Assembly: GCF_004005495.1 (NCBI RefSeq)
Contig: NZ_RZYA01000010.1
Span: forward strand, 186,001 to 250,000
From: Streptomyces antnestii
GTDB taxonomy: Bacteria; Actinomycetota; Actinomycetes; Streptomycetales; Streptomycetaceae
Length of the DNA stretch: 64,000 bases
Direction: 5' to 3'
The notes below the pieces were generated by a model. The model saw only the letters and a program-made list of their open reading frames with translations, was not told the DNA's origin and ran no database searches. Position numbers and translations under genes: made by a program. Shown one piece after another: positions 8,444 through 17,307 of the stretch (its first letter is position 1; each line of letters opens with the position of its first letter).

Positions 8444-10045
8444 TTACTGCGGGGGGTTGCCGTGCTTGCGCGAAGGCAGGTCGGCGTGCTTCGTGCGCAG
8501 CATCGCGAGGGAGCGGATGAGCACCTCGCGGGTCTCGGCGGGGTCGATGACGTCGTCGACCAGGCCCCGCTCGGCCGCGTAGTACGGGTGCATCAGCTCT
8601 GCCTTGTACTCCTTGACCATGCGGGTGCGCATGGCCTCGGGGTCCTCGGCGTCCGCGATCTGACGGCGGAAGATGACGTTGGCGGCGCCCTCGGCACCCA
8701 TCACGGCGATCTCGTTGGTGGGCCAGGCGTAGGTGAGGTCGGCACCGATCGACTGGGAGTCCATGACGATGTAGGCACCTCCGTACGCCTTGCGCAGGAT
8801 GAGGGAGATCCGCGGCACCGTCGCGTTGCAGTACGCGTACAGCAGCTTGGCGCCGTGCCGGATGATCCCGCCGTGCTCCTGGTCGACGCCCGGCAGGAAG
8901 CCGGGGACGTCCAGGAAAGTCACGATCGGAATGTTAAAAGCGTCGCACATCTGGACAAAGCGGGCAGCTTTTTCGCTGGCCTCGATGTCCAGGACGCCCG
9001 CGAGGGACGAGGGCTGGTTGGCGACGATGCCGACGACCTGGCCGTCCAGGCGGGCCAGGGCGCAGATGATGTTGCGCGCCCAGCGCTCGTGGACCTCGAG
9101 GTAGTCGCCGTCGTCGACGAGCTCCTCGATGACCTTGGCCATGTCGTACGGGCGGTTGCCGTCGGCCGGGACCAGGTCGAGGAGGACGTCCGAGCGGCGG
9201 TCGGCGGGGTCCTCCGAGGCCACGGTCGGCGGGTTCTCACGGTTGTTCGAGGGCAGCATCGAGATGAGGTAGCGGACCTCGGCGATGCAGGTCTCCTCGT
9301 CGTCGTACGCGAAGTGGCAGACGCCCGAGGTCTCGGCGTGCACGTCCGCGCCGCCGAGGCCGTTCTGGGTGATCTCCTCGCCGGTGACCGCCTTGACGAC
9401 GTCCGGGCCGGTGATGAACATCTGCGAGGTCTCGCGGACCATGAAGACGAAGTCGGTGAGGGCGGGGCTGTAGGCCGCGCCGCCGGCGCACGGGCCGAGC
9501 ATCACGCTGATCTGCGGGATGACACCGGACGCCTTGGTGTTGCGCTGGAAGATGCCGCCGTAACCGGCGAGGGCGGAGACGCCCTCCTGGATACGGGCGC
9601 CCGCGCCGTCGTTCAGGGAGACCAGCGGGGCACCGGCCGCGATGGCCATGTCCATGATCTTGTGGATCTTGGTGGCGTGGGCCTCGCCCAGGGCGCCGCC
9701 GAAAATCCGGAAGTCGTGCGCGTAGACGAAGACCGTCCGGCCCTCGACCGTGCCCCAGCCGGTGATGACACCGTCGGTGTACGGCTTCTTGGTCTCCAGG
9801 CCGAAGCCGGTGGCCCGGTGCCGGCGCAGCTGCTCGACCTCGTTGAACGATCCCGCGTCGAGCAGCAGCTCGATCCGCTCACGCGCGGTCAGCTTGCCCT
9901 TCGCGCGCTGGGCCTCGGTCGCCTTGTCGCTGGGCCCGCGCAGCGCCTGCTCACGGATCGCGTGCAGCTCTGCGACGCGCCCGCGCGCGTCAGTGGGCTC
10001 ATCTCCGGGGGAACCGGCCGATGCGGTGTCGTCCAAAACGGTCAT
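8444..10045 (-). CDS. accB: Acetyl-/propionyl-CoA carboxylase beta (carboxyltransferase) subunit
   Basis: A 533-residue biotin-dependent carboxyltransferase with two crotonase-type halves. Visible motifs include the N-terminal half oxyanion segment GPCAGGAAYSPALTDF and the C-terminal half LILRKAYGGAYIVMDS, plus the DVPGFLPGVDQEHGGIIRHGAKLLYAY stretch. It transfers carboxyl from biotin of a separately encoded alpha subunit to acetyl- or propionyl-CoA. Length and domain order are normal. It is the first gene of the accB-accE operon; a terminator-like hairpin sits in its leader at 10073-10112. The long reading frame on the opposite strand is a shadow. Confidence 0.95.
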   Translation of the reverse strand: MTVLDDTASAGSPGDEPTDARGRVAELHAIREQALRGPSDKATEAQRAKGKLTARERIELLLDAGSFNEVEQLRRHRATGFGLETKKPYTDGVITGWGTVEGRTVFVYAHDFRIFGGALGEAHATKIHKIMDMAIAAGAPLVSLNDGAGARIQEGVSALAGYGGIFQRNTKASGVIPQISVMLGPCAGGAAYSPALTDFVFMVRETSQMFITGPDVVKAVTGEEITQNGLGGADVHAETSGVCHFAYDDEETCIAEVRYLISMLPSNNRENPPTVASEDPADRRSDVLLDLVPADGNRPYDMAKVIEELVDDGDYLEVHERWARNIICALARLDGQVVGIVANQPSSLAGVLDIEASEKAARFVQMCDAFNIPIVTFLDVPGFLPGVDQEHGGIIRHGAKLLYAYCNATVPRISLILRKAYGGAYIVMDSQSIGADLTYAWPTNEIAVMGAEGAANVIFRRQIADAEDPEAMRTRMVKEYKAELMHPYYAAERGLVDDVIDPAETREVLIRSLAMLRTKHADLPSRKHGNPPQ

Positions 10046-10072
10046 GTAGCGACCTTACGAAGGCGACCAAGC

Positions 10073-10112
10073 AAAACGGGCCGTCGACTCCGTACAGTCT
10101 CCGGCCCGTTTT
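10073..10112 (-). promoter_or_regulatory. Terminator-like hairpin in the accB leader
   Basis: Perfect 10-bp inverted repeat AAAACGGGCC/GGCCCGTTTT around a 20-base loop that itself contains GACT-N6-AGTC. It lies 28-67 bases upstream of the accB start. On the accB strand the second arm ends in TTTT, the form of an intrinsic terminator. It could be an attenuator, or simply stop readthrough on either strand. Confidence 0.6.
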
Positions 10113-10199
10113 CCTGGTTAGCCCGAACAGAACGCCGCCCTTATGCAGCCGAAGTGACTGCTCAGGGCCCTGCCGCCTTGTAGGGGTCACACAAATGGG

Positions 10200-12557
10200 T
10201 CAGTTGAGAGTCACCTCACACCGATGGCTCACGCATGCCGTCCCCGGAGTGACGCGCAGCCGCAGCCTACGGCCCGTGGCGACCACCTCGACGGACGGGT
10301 CGTGGCTGACGACGGAGCGCACGGGCCGGTCCCAGACGACGTCCACGGACTGCCCGGTGCGCGGCGGTTCGCTGACGACCAGTGTCGCCGCAGGCCCCTT
10401 CCTGCGCACCAGGACGCTCGCCGGGGCCGACACGGTGAGGTCTCCCGCGCTCCCCTCCTGCCAGAAGTTCGCCGCGGTCACCCCCTGGGAGGGCACGGCG
10501 ACTGCCTGGACGGCGGCCGTGTTGGCGAGGACCGACAGCCAGCCGCGGTCGTCCGCGCGCTCCGCCACCGCCTCCTTCGAGGCGCCCGGCATCAGGAGGT
10601 AGGAGTAGGCGGCGTCGGTGGGGTCCGTGCCGTGGTCCAGCCAGAGCGTCTGCCAGCGGCGGGTGCGGCGCTCGGTGGAGCTGGTGGTGTTGATGTCGGA
10701 CCACGCGCCGGCGCGGTCCTCGCGCAGGTGCTTCAGCGGGGCGCCGCCCGGGAAGACCCAGCCGCCGTGGCCTTCGAGGTGGGCCCAGCCCGGACGCGTT
10801 CCGGAGCCGACGGTGAAGTCCTGCGTGCCTCCCTCGCCGAGGTTGCGGTTGTCGACGACGGTCTCGACGGGTACGCCGTCGGCCGCGGTGATCCCGGCGC
10901 CGAGGCAGACCACGCTGTCGGCGAGGCAGAACCACGACTTGCGGGCCTGGAGCGTCGAGCCCAGGCCCTTGACGTGCTGGCCGACCGCCGCGAACTCGCC
11001 GTCCGTGGCGCCGCCGACCCACTTCACGGCGGGCCGGGACGCGCCCCACTCGCCGCCGGCCTTGTCGGCGAGGCGCTTGGTGGACACGGTCGTGCCGGGC
11101 AGCCGGTAGTAGTCGACGGTCGGCCAGAACCAGTCGGTGTACTGATCGGAGCGCTCCCCCGCCGCCCACCACAACACCATGCCGGCCCCCGTGTGCCAGC
11201 CGCGCGGGTTCTCGCCGTTGCCGCACTCGTAGTACGCGATGCGGTCCGAGGACATGGAGATGTTCGCGGCGAAGCGGGGGCGCTTGTGCACCGCGCGGTC
11301 CATGGAGGCGAACAGGGTGTGGCCGACGGGCTCCGGGGCCGCCTCGACGGCGGAGTCCGCGATGGCGTGCAGCCGGGACAGGTCCGCGACCCCGAACTGC
11401 TTCGCCGTCAGGAGCGGTGTCACGGTGTCGCGCTCGATCCAGCCCTTGATGCGCCCGTGCCAGCGTTCCCGCTCGGCGGGACTCGCGCCGGCCGCGAGCT
11501 GTGCCATGGCGGCGATCAGGCCCTGGCCGTGGAAGTGGTCGCTGCGCATGACGTGGAGGTCGTCGCTCTTGAGGTAACCACGGCTGATGGCACGGCCGTT
11601 GACGCTGTCCATCATCAGGCCGTCGAGGATCAGCGGGGCGTAGGCGTGCTCGACGCTGTCGAGGATGATCTGCCGGTTCGGGTCGGTGACGGCCCAGGTC
11701 GACCCGGCGAGCAGCGCGAAGAGGCGGCCGAGCCCGTCGAGCATGACCTGCCCATAGGTGCCGGAGTAGGCGATGTACGTGTGCTGGACGAAGGACCCGT
11801 CGGCGTAGAGGCCGTCGCCCCTGGTGACGTAGGGGAAGACGGGCGAGAGGGCGTCGCGGGCCAGGGCCGTCTTGTCGGGGTTCTTGCCGAGGATCCCGCG
11901 CAGGGCGACGGAACGGCACAGGTCGACGCGGTTGGCGCCGGTGGAGGTGCCCGAGTAGGTGCGGAGCACCGAGTCGGGGATGAAGTGGTCGACGGCGGCG
12001 AACGCGGCGTCGCGCTGGTCCTGGGTGAGGTGGTCGTACAGGGCCGCGACGATGTCCATCAGGAGGCGGGGGCTGCCGATCTGCCACTCCCACCAGTTCC
12101 CGTACGGAGCGGTGGTCGCCTTGTAGACGGTCGTGGAGAGATGGTCGAAGCCCTTGATGACGTCGGCGAGGAGGCCCGCGTCGCCGGTCGATCCCGTGCC
12201 CTGCTGCACGTACGCCTGCGTCATCGTCCACAGGCGGCTGTAGCCCTGGGTGATGCCGGCCGGGGGGTCGAAGGGGTAGCCGGGCCACAGGGATGTGGCG
12301 GTGGGCGTCATCGTCGCTCTGAAGCCGCGGGCGAGGTCGCCGAGTTGCTTCAGGCGGGAGGCGTAGGGCTCGGCGGTGGCGTCGTAGCCGGTGCCGAGGG
12401 AGATCTCCAGCCAGCGCCTGCGCAGGGTGTCGTACTCGTCGTCCGCGGCGGAGGCGGCCGAGGCCGACCGGGCCGAGGCGGCCTCGGCCGGCAGGGCGAG
12501 CGCGGTGCCCGCGAGGAGCGTGGACGCGATGAGGAACGTGCGACGCGTGGGTGTCAT
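10200..12557 (-). CDS. Secreted polysaccharide lyase family 8 (hyaluronate/chondroitin/xanthan lyase)
   Basis: A 785-residue exported lyase. The N-terminus MTPTRRTFLIAS followed by a hydrophobic stretch and an Ala-rich cleavage region is a twin-arginine signal. The alpha/alpha-toroid domain holds the PL8 catalytic set: Asn209 (TGANRVDL), His259 (DGSFVQHT) and Tyr268 (SGTYGQ). The spacings of 50 and 9 residues are the same as in streptococcal hyaluronate lyase (Asn349, His399, Tyr408). An aromatic patch NWWEWQIGSPR and an Arg segment GRAISRGY are also present. Beta-sandwich domains follow. ATG 12557 is chosen because the signal peptide begins there; the frame extends upstream without a plausible start. 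The substrate cannot be told from sequence. A LacI-like operator lies 20 bases upstream and GH101 is the next gene. Confidence 0.93.
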   Translation of the reverse strand: MTPTRRTFLIASTLLAGTALALPAEAASARSASAASAADDEYDTLRRRWLEISLGTGYDATAEPYASRLKQLGDLARGFRATMTPTATSLWPGYPFDPPAGITQGYSRLWTMTQAYVQQGTGSTGDAGLLADVIKGFDHLSTTVYKATTAPYGNWWEWQIGSPRLLMDIVAALYDHLTQDQRDAAFAAVDHFIPDSVLRTYSGTSTGANRVDLCRSVALRGILGKNPDKTALARDALSPVFPYVTRGDGLYADGSFVQHTYIAYSGTYGQVMLDGLGRLFALLAGSTWAVTDPNRQIILDSVEHAYAPLILDGLMMDSVNGRAISRGYLKSDDLHVMRSDHFHGQGLIAAMAQLAAGASPAERERWHGRIKGWIERDTVTPLLTAKQFGVADLSRLHAIADSAVEAAPEPVGHTLFASMDRAVHKRPRFAANISMSSDRIAYYECGNGENPRGWHTGAGMVLWWAAGERSDQYTDWFWPTVDYYRLPGTTVSTKRLADKAGGEWGASRPAVKWVGGATDGEFAAVGQHVKGLGSTLQARKSWFCLADSVVCLGAGITAADGVPVETVVDNRNLGEGGTQDFTVGSGTRPGWAHLEGHGGWVFPGGAPLKHLREDRAGAWSDINTTSSTERRTRRWQTLWLDHGTDPTDAAYSYLLMPGASKEAVAERADDRGWLSVLANTAAVQAVAVPSQGVTAANFWQEGSAGDLTVSAPASVLVRRKGPAATLVVSEPPRTGQSVDVVWDRPVRSVVSHDPSVEVVATGRRLRLRVTPGTACVSHRCEVTLN

Positions 12558-12576
12558 GGAGCTGCACCTAATCAGT

Positions 12577-12596
12577 CGTAGAAAGCGCTGTCTACG
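12577..12596 (-). promoter_or_regulatory. LacI-family-like operator upstream of the PL8 lyase
   Basis: CGTAGAAAGCGCTGTCTACG: 6-bp outer arms CGTAGA/TCTACG around AAGCGCTG. The GAAAGCGCT core resembles operators of LacI-type sugar repressors. It sits 20-39 bases before the lyase ATG, a position suited to repression. No lacI gene is present in the window. Confidence 0.55.
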
Positions 12597-12609
12597 GTGT
12601 GCGCGGAAA

Positions 12610-12635
12610 GGGCCCCGCTCCGGGGAGCGGGGCCC
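12610..12635 (-). terminator. Terminator hairpin after the GH101 gene
   Basis: Perfect 11-bp stem GGGCCCCGCTC/GAGCGGGGCCC with a 4-base loop, 15 bases beyond the GH101 stop; followed on that strand by CTTTCC, a weak U tract. Confidence 0.7.
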
Positions 12636-12649
12636 GGGAGCCGGTGGGA

Positions 12650-15600
12650 TCAACTGCCGCAATGGAAGCGGGCATTGCCCCAGTCGGCGTGGTCGTTCCC
12701 GTTGCCGTCGCCGCCGTCGCCGACGACCAGGTCGACGTACTTGGCGCCGGTGACGTCGGCGGTGAGCGACCAGGCGTTGTCGGCGGCCTTGAGGACCGGC
12801 GACTTCACCTTCTCCGTGCCGTCCGCCGCGACGGAGAACTGCACACTGCCGCGGGTCGTCTGGATGTCGTCGACGCCGACCTCGGCGGTGAAGGACGTGC
12901 ACTGGCCGCCGAGGTAGTAGCGCACCTTGGCGGGCGCGTGCGTGCCCAGACCCTTGGCGTACGAGACGCCGCCGATCTTGATGGGCGTGCCGTCACCCTG
13001 CCCCTGCTCGCCGTTGGACAGGTCGCGCTCGACCGGCCCCCAGCCGTTCGTGGCGGACGTCCAGTCCAGGTCACTGGCGTACGTGTCCTTGGTGGGCGGC
13101 GGCGGGAGGGTGCGCACGGTGGCGCCCGCGGTCAGCGTCCGCGCGCTGTCACCGACCTGGTACGTGACCTTCGAACTCAGCTGGTACGGCTGGTACTTGG
13201 CGTCCACCGGCGGGGTGACCTGCCAGGTGGCGGTGGCCTTGGCGCCGGGGGCGACCGGACCGAGCGCGACCGGGCCCGCCGGCTCGGCCTTCCAGCCCTC
13301 GGGCAGGTCGAGCGCGACGGACGCGCCGTCGACCTCGCTCGCCTCGTAGTTGGTGAAGGTGGCCTCGACCTTGTTCTTCTGACCGGGCTCCAGGGTCTCG
13401 TCCGACGTCAGGGCGAGGGTGCCGCAGGCCGCCTTGTCCTTGGCCGGGCCGAGGTCGGTGACGGTGAAGTCGTCGAGAACGAAGTCGGCGCCGTCCGGGG
13501 CCCCTTCGAGCTTGCGCAGGCCCGTCCAGGTGTCACCGCAGCCGGCCGTGACCGTGCCCTCGTAGTGGCCGGTCGTGCGCTGCTGACCGATCGGGGTGCT
13601 CGCGGTCTCGACCTGGTCAGGGGTGCCGTCGGCGGCGACGCGGTCGTAGCCGCTCACCCACTGGTAGGCGCCCGCGTGGCTCGACTGGTAGTCGAACTCG
13701 ACCTTGTAGGCGTGCCCGTCGGTCATCGGCACGTCGGCCGGGGACGTCCGGTAGACGACGCCGTCGTTCTCCTCGTGGGACTTCAGGGACTCGCCGCCGT
13801 CGATGACGTCGTCGACGAGCTTCCCGTTCCAGCCTGCCCGGGTGTACGGGGCGTGCTGCTGCGCGATGTGCGTGCGCGGGTCGGTGACACCGCCCGCGTC
13901 GCCCTTGTCGAAGGGGCCCCAGCCCTGGTCGACGTTCTCGAAGTCCTCGTGGACGACGGTGCCGGGCTTCATGGTGGGCGCGTCGGCGACGAGGCGTACG
14001 TCGTCCACGCGCACGGTCGCCGGCGAGCCCTCGGCCGCCTCGATCCGCAGCGTGGCGCGGCCGTTCGCGGGCGCCGTGAAGTTGACCTTCACGCGCTGCA
14101 TGGAGGTGCCGCCCCAGTCGCTTGCGGCGATGGTGTTCTCCAGCGTCGAGCGTTCGACGGCCACGGACCTGCCGCCCGCGCTCAGCGTCGTGCGGCGGGA
14201 CTTGCCCGGTTCGACCTCGACCCAGGCGGAGGCGGTGTAGTGCTTGCCGGCGTCCAGGCCGCTGACGCGCTGCTCGACGGCGGCGGTGCCGGTGCCGCTC
14301 AGGGCGGCGCTGTTACGGCCGTGGTCGTCGGTGTCGCGCTTGACGGTGCCGGTCTTGTCCCAGGCCGTCAGGCGGTCGTCGTTGAAGCCGGGGTCCTTGA
14401 CGTGTGTGCCCTCGCCCCAGGCGGGGTCGACCGCGTCGGGCGTCTCGTCGGCCGGGTAGAGCACGTACGGCTGCTTGGCGTCGGCCTTCAGCGTGATCTT
14501 CCCACCGGAGGCGCGCACGGTGCCGGTCTTCACGCGGCCGTTGTCGGTGAGCTTGTACACCGTGTACGAGGAGCCGGGCACGTCCCAGCTCGTCGTGCCG
14601 CCGCTCCTGCTGTAGTGGTAGAGCTTCTTGCCGCCGTCCCACGGGAGCAGGTAGTCGGTCCCGTCGAGGACCTTCCTGCCGTGGTCGTAGAAGGTGCGGC
14701 GGCCGTCCTCGACGGTGCCGCGCAGCCCGCCGGTGAGGGTGATGTCGTCGCCGTTCCAGCGGGTGATCCGCTGGTGCTGGAGGAACTTGGCGGGCAGGTC
14801 GCGCTGCCAGATGTTGTCGTAGAAGGAGTTCCAGTCGTTCTCGCCGGTCCAGCCCTCGAACTCGTCGATGGCGCTCTGGCCGAGGACGAGGTCGTTGTTC
14901 CAGACGTCCTTCTCGCCGTTGCGGATGAACCGGATGATCTTCGAGTTGAGGCCCTTATTCGTCCTGGGCCCGTAGTCGAGGTCGTTGGCCCAGTGCGACC
15001 ACAGGGACTGGCGCTCGAACTTGTCGGCCCACTCGGTGGCCATGTTCCAGCCCTGCGACCGGATGGCCTCGGCGGTCCGCTCGGCGATCCAGCCGTGCGT
15101 GTAGTAGACGTCGACGTAGATCGTCGTGAGGTTCGGGTCGGTCTCGTCGCGCAGCTGCTTGAAGCGGGCGGCGAGGTCGCCGCTGTTGATGTCGCGGCGC
15201 TGGTTGATGTAGTAGCTCTGGTCGAGCCAGTTCCAGCCCGGGGCCTTGGGGTCGACGAGGTCGCCGCTGAAGTTCTTGGCGACGGGGTACGCCTCGGTGG
15301 CGTTCACGTGGACGCCGAAGCTGGTGCCGAACCTCTTGCCGGTCTTGAGGAGCTTGTTGAGGTCCTTGAGGCCGCCGGCGCGCTTGTTGGTGTTGCCGCC
15401 GTAGTCGGGGTGCGCGGAGTCGTGGCCCTCGGAGGCGTAGCCCTTGAGGAGGGCGAACTGGCCGAGGTTGTCGGTCGCGAGAGAGATCCGCTTGACGTCG
15501 TCGAGGGTGCGCAGGAAGGGGTGCGTGGCCTGGCTGGCGAAGTTGAACGGGATGTGCGTGATGACCCGGTCGGGGGTGCCGTCGCTGCCCTTCGCCTTCA

Positions 15601-16495
15601 CACCGATGTCGTGGAAGGCGACCGCGCCGTCCTGCCAGTCGACCTTGCCGTCGCCGTTGGCGTCGGGGGTGACGACGACCTTCGCCCACGGCAGGTCATT
15701 GCCGGTGGCGGGGGTGGGCGCACCGTCCCCGCGGTAGGTCCACTGGCCCGACCAGACGCCGACGCGGGTGGAACCGTCGGCGGATTTGCGGGCCTGGTGC
15801 CAGAAGCGGGCGTCGTCACCATTGGTCTTGCCGCTGGGCTTGTCGTACGTCGAGTTGGACTCGACGGCGGCGGCGAGCGAGCCGGTGTTGACGATGGCGT
15901 ACGAGGCGCCGGCCGGCGAGGCGTCGGCCGGGGTGCCGGCCGTGACCTTGCCGAACACGTCGGCGGTGCGCGTCGAGTCGTTGTCGAGCGTCGTGAACGC
16001 GGTCTCGGCGCCGCCGTCCGAACTGCCCACGGAGACGAGGTCGTGCCCGGGGATGTCGATCGTGCCGACCCGGAAGGCGTCGGTGTCGCGCACGGCGGTC
16101 ACCTTGAAGGTGGTGGCGCGCCCGCTGACGCTCAGCGAGGCGTCGATCTCGACACCGGCGAGGTCGGGGAAGGTCAGGGTGTACGCGGCCGTGGAGCCGG
16201 TGACCTCGGGGGTGCCCTTGACCGCGACGGCGTACGCCTTGCCGTTCAGGGTGACCTTGTCCACCGGGCTCGTGCTGCCGAGGAGCTGCGCGCCCGAGGC
16301 GCGGTCGGTGTACGACAGGACGCGCGGGAAGTCGTCGGCGACGGCGACGGACAGCTGCGCGGATCCGATGACGGCCTGCGCCACGGCGGGCGTGGGGTCG
16401 GCGGCGGCCGGCAGCACGGGGCCCGTGAGGGCGAACACGGCGGACGATGCGGCGACGACGGCGACGGAGCCTGCGGCGCGAGATCTTCGTGACAT
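12650..16495 (-). CDS. Secreted endo-alpha-N-acetylgalactosaminidase, GH101, with NPCBM-type domain
   Basis: A 1281-residue exported glycosidase. A basic N-terminus and a hydrophobic segment ending PAAADPTPA is a signal peptide. An N-terminal beta domain is followed by the GH101 barrel: nucleophile Asp about 462 in IYVDVYYTHGW and acid/base Glu about 488 in MATEWADKFE. Carbohydrate-binding-like domains follow (a GTVVHEDFENVDQGWGPF segment, then a beta-rich module). The C-terminus (SDLDWTSATNGWGPVERD ... GLGTHAPAKVRYYLGG) is an NPCBM-type module. GH101 enzymes release the Gal-GalNAc disaccharide from O-glycosylated mucin-like proteins. The ribosome site is poor. Together with the neighbouring PL8 lyase, it suggests use of animal-type glycans. 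Confidence 0.92.
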   Translation of the reverse strand: MSRRSRAAGSVAVVAASSAVFALTGPVLPAAADPTPAVAQAVIGSAQLSVAVADDFPRVLSYTDRASGAQLLGSTSPVDKVTLNGKAYAVAVKGTPEVTGSTAAYTLTFPDLAGVEIDASLSVSGRATTFKVTAVRDTDAFRVGTIDIPGHDLVSVGSSDGGAETAFTTLDNDSTRTADVFGKVTAGTPADASPAGASYAIVNTGSLAAAVESNSTYDKPSGKTNGDDARFWHQARKSADGSTRVGVWSGQWTYRGDGAPTPATGNDLPWAKVVVTPDANGDGKVDWQDGAVAFHDIGVKAKGSDGTPDRVITHIPFNFASQATHPFLRTLDDVKRISLATDNLGQFALLKGYASEGHDSAHPDYGGNTNKRAGGLKDLNKLLKTGKRFGTSFGVHVNATEAYPVAKNFSGDLVDPKAPGWNWLDQSYYINQRRDINSGDLAARFKQLRDETDPNLTTIYVDVYYTHGWIAERTAEAIRSQGWNMATEWADKFERQSLWSHWANDLDYGPRTNKGLNSKIIRFIRNGEKDVWNNDLVLGQSAIDEFEGWTGENDWNSFYDNIWQRDLPAKFLQHQRITRWNGDDITLTGGLRGTVEDGRRTFYDHGRKVLDGTDYLLPWDGGKKLYHYSRSGGTTSWDVPGSSYTVYKLTDNGRVKTGTVRASGGKITLKADAKQPYVLYPADETPDAVDPAWGEGTHVKDPGFNDDRLTAWDKTGTVKRDTDDHGRNSAALSGTGTAAVEQRVSGLDAGKHYTASAWVEVEPGKSRRTTLSAGGRSVAVERSTLENTIAASDWGGTSMQRVKVNFTAPANGRATLRIEAAEGSPATVRVDDVRLVADAPTMKPGTVVHEDFENVDQGWGPFDKGDAGGVTDPRTHIAQQHAPYTRAGWNGKLVDDVIDGGESLKSHEENDGVVYRTSPADVPMTDGHAYKVEFDYQSSHAGAYQWVSGYDRVAADGTPDQVETASTPIGQQRTTGHYEGTVTAGCGDTWTGLRKLEGAPDGADFVLDDFTVTDLGPAKDKAACGTLALTSDETLEPGQKNKVEATFTNYEASEVDGASVALDLPEGWKAEPAGPVALGPVAPGAKATATWQVTPPVDAKYQPYQLSSKVTYQVGDSARTLTAGATVRTLPPPPTKDTYASDLDWTSATNGWGPVERDLSNGEQGQGDGTPIKIGGVSYAKGLGTHAPAKVRYYLGGQCTSFTAEVGVDDIQTTRGSVQFSVAADGTEKVKSPVLKAADNAWSLTADVTGAKYVDLVVGDGGDGNGNDHADWGNARFHCGS

Positions 16496-16544
16496 AGAGG
16501 ACTGGGTATCCGCGGTGACACGGCCCGGTCAACGGAGCAGGGCC

Positions 16545-16581
16545 TTCCGGGCGGCGGCAGTCCAACAACCACCGCCCGGAA
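16545..16581 (-). terminator. Terminator hairpin between the M15-like gene and GH101
   Basis: 10-bp stem TTCCGGGCGG/CCGCCCGGAA with a 17-base loop, 33 bases past the stop of the small secreted protein and upstream of the GH101 start. No long U tract. Confidence 0.6.
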
Positions 16582-16613
16582 GTCCAAGTCACCGCGTGTA
16601 GCCGCCGGTTCGG

Positions 16614-17123
16614 TCAGCAGCCGCCGCAGTTGTAGTAGAGGACGTCCCAGTGACTGCCCTCGTCGGCGTAGATGTTGCCGGAGCCCGACTTGTACTGCGG
16701 GGCTCCGTCGCCGCGCAGGCCGATGTAGGTGAAGGTGTTCTTGATGTAGCTGGTGACACAGGTGTTCTTGCCGTAGTCGAGCTTGTAGCCGTTCCAGTGC
16801 GAGTACGTGCCGCTCGCGTGGCCCGTCTCGGTGCCGCCGGTGATGTTCAGGGCGCAGCCGGTGGCGCGCTTGAGGGTCTGGGCGCCCTGGGCGGTGGCGA
16901 GGTTGAGCTGCTCGAAGGACGTACAGGTGGGGTTGTTGCGGTCGGAGCAGCCGCCGGAGGACGACCAGGTGATGCCGACCTCGCGGAACATCGACGTCGC
17001 GGTGGCGTGACTGATCTTGGTGGCGGCCTGGGCGTCGGTGGCGGAGCCGAGCACCCCGAAGCCTGGGGCGAAGAGGGCGCAGAGGACGAGCGCGAGCGCG
17101 CTCGCGGCCGAGCGGATTCTCAT
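16614..17123 (-). CDS. Small secreted protein with M15/LAS-type metallopeptidase-like motifs
   Basis: A 169-residue exported protein: signal peptide 1-34 (hydrophobic core, ending AQAAT) and a Cys-rich mature part with six Cys (three possible disulfides). The segment SHWNGYKLD fits the H-x2-G-x3-D zinc motif of LAS/M15 peptidases such as VanX and phage endolysins, and EGSHWDV near the C-terminus fits the second E-x2-HW part. The HASGTYSHW context is also typical of this fold. A role in cutting cell-wall peptides or secreted proteins is therefore possible, but the assignment rests on these motifs only. ATG 17123 has an AGGAC-type site upstream. It may be co-regulated with the glycan-degrading enzymes that follow. 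Confidence 0.7.
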   Translation of the reverse strand: MRIRSAASALALVLCALFAPGFGVLGSATDAQAATKISHATATSMFREVGITWSSSGGCSDRNNPTCTSFEQLNLATAQGAQTLKRATGCALNITGGTETGHASGTYSHWNGYKLDYGKNTCVTSYIKNTFTYIGLRGDGAPQYKSGSGNIYADEGSHWDVLYYNCGGC

Positions 17124-17271
17124 GGGAGGGGTCCTTCCTGCTGGAGACCGTGCTGACTGTGAGACGGCTGTGCAGGTGGGGCAGGGAGATAGTGCCCGAG
17201 TTCTACGCGCGTCCGCCAGAGCGCGTCACGCCATGACGCGGTGTAATCGTGGGGAGACTTTGCGCTTGATG

Positions 17272-17300
17272 TTGAAAGTTGAACAGAATGGCGCTACAGT
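17272..17300 (+). promoter_or_regulatory. Sigma-70/HrdB-type promoter of yceI
   Basis: TTGAAA (17272-17277), 17-base spacer, TACAGT (17295-17300). The local sequence is AT-rich for this genome. It lies 65 bases before the yceI start and overlaps tandem GTTGAA motifs at 17271 and 17278. Confidence 0.7.
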
Positions 17301-17307
17301 CATTCTC

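Noticed and set aside
8291..10183. 630-codon open frame antisense to accB
   Set aside because: Low-complexity Val/Gly/Asp content typical of antisense frames in high-GC DNA; accB is certain.
12599..16492. 1297-codon open frame antisense to the GH101 gene
   Set aside because: Shadow of a GC-rich gene: composition is Gly/Val/Arg/Asp-rich without any domain, no ribosome site, and the sense frame has full GH101 motifs.
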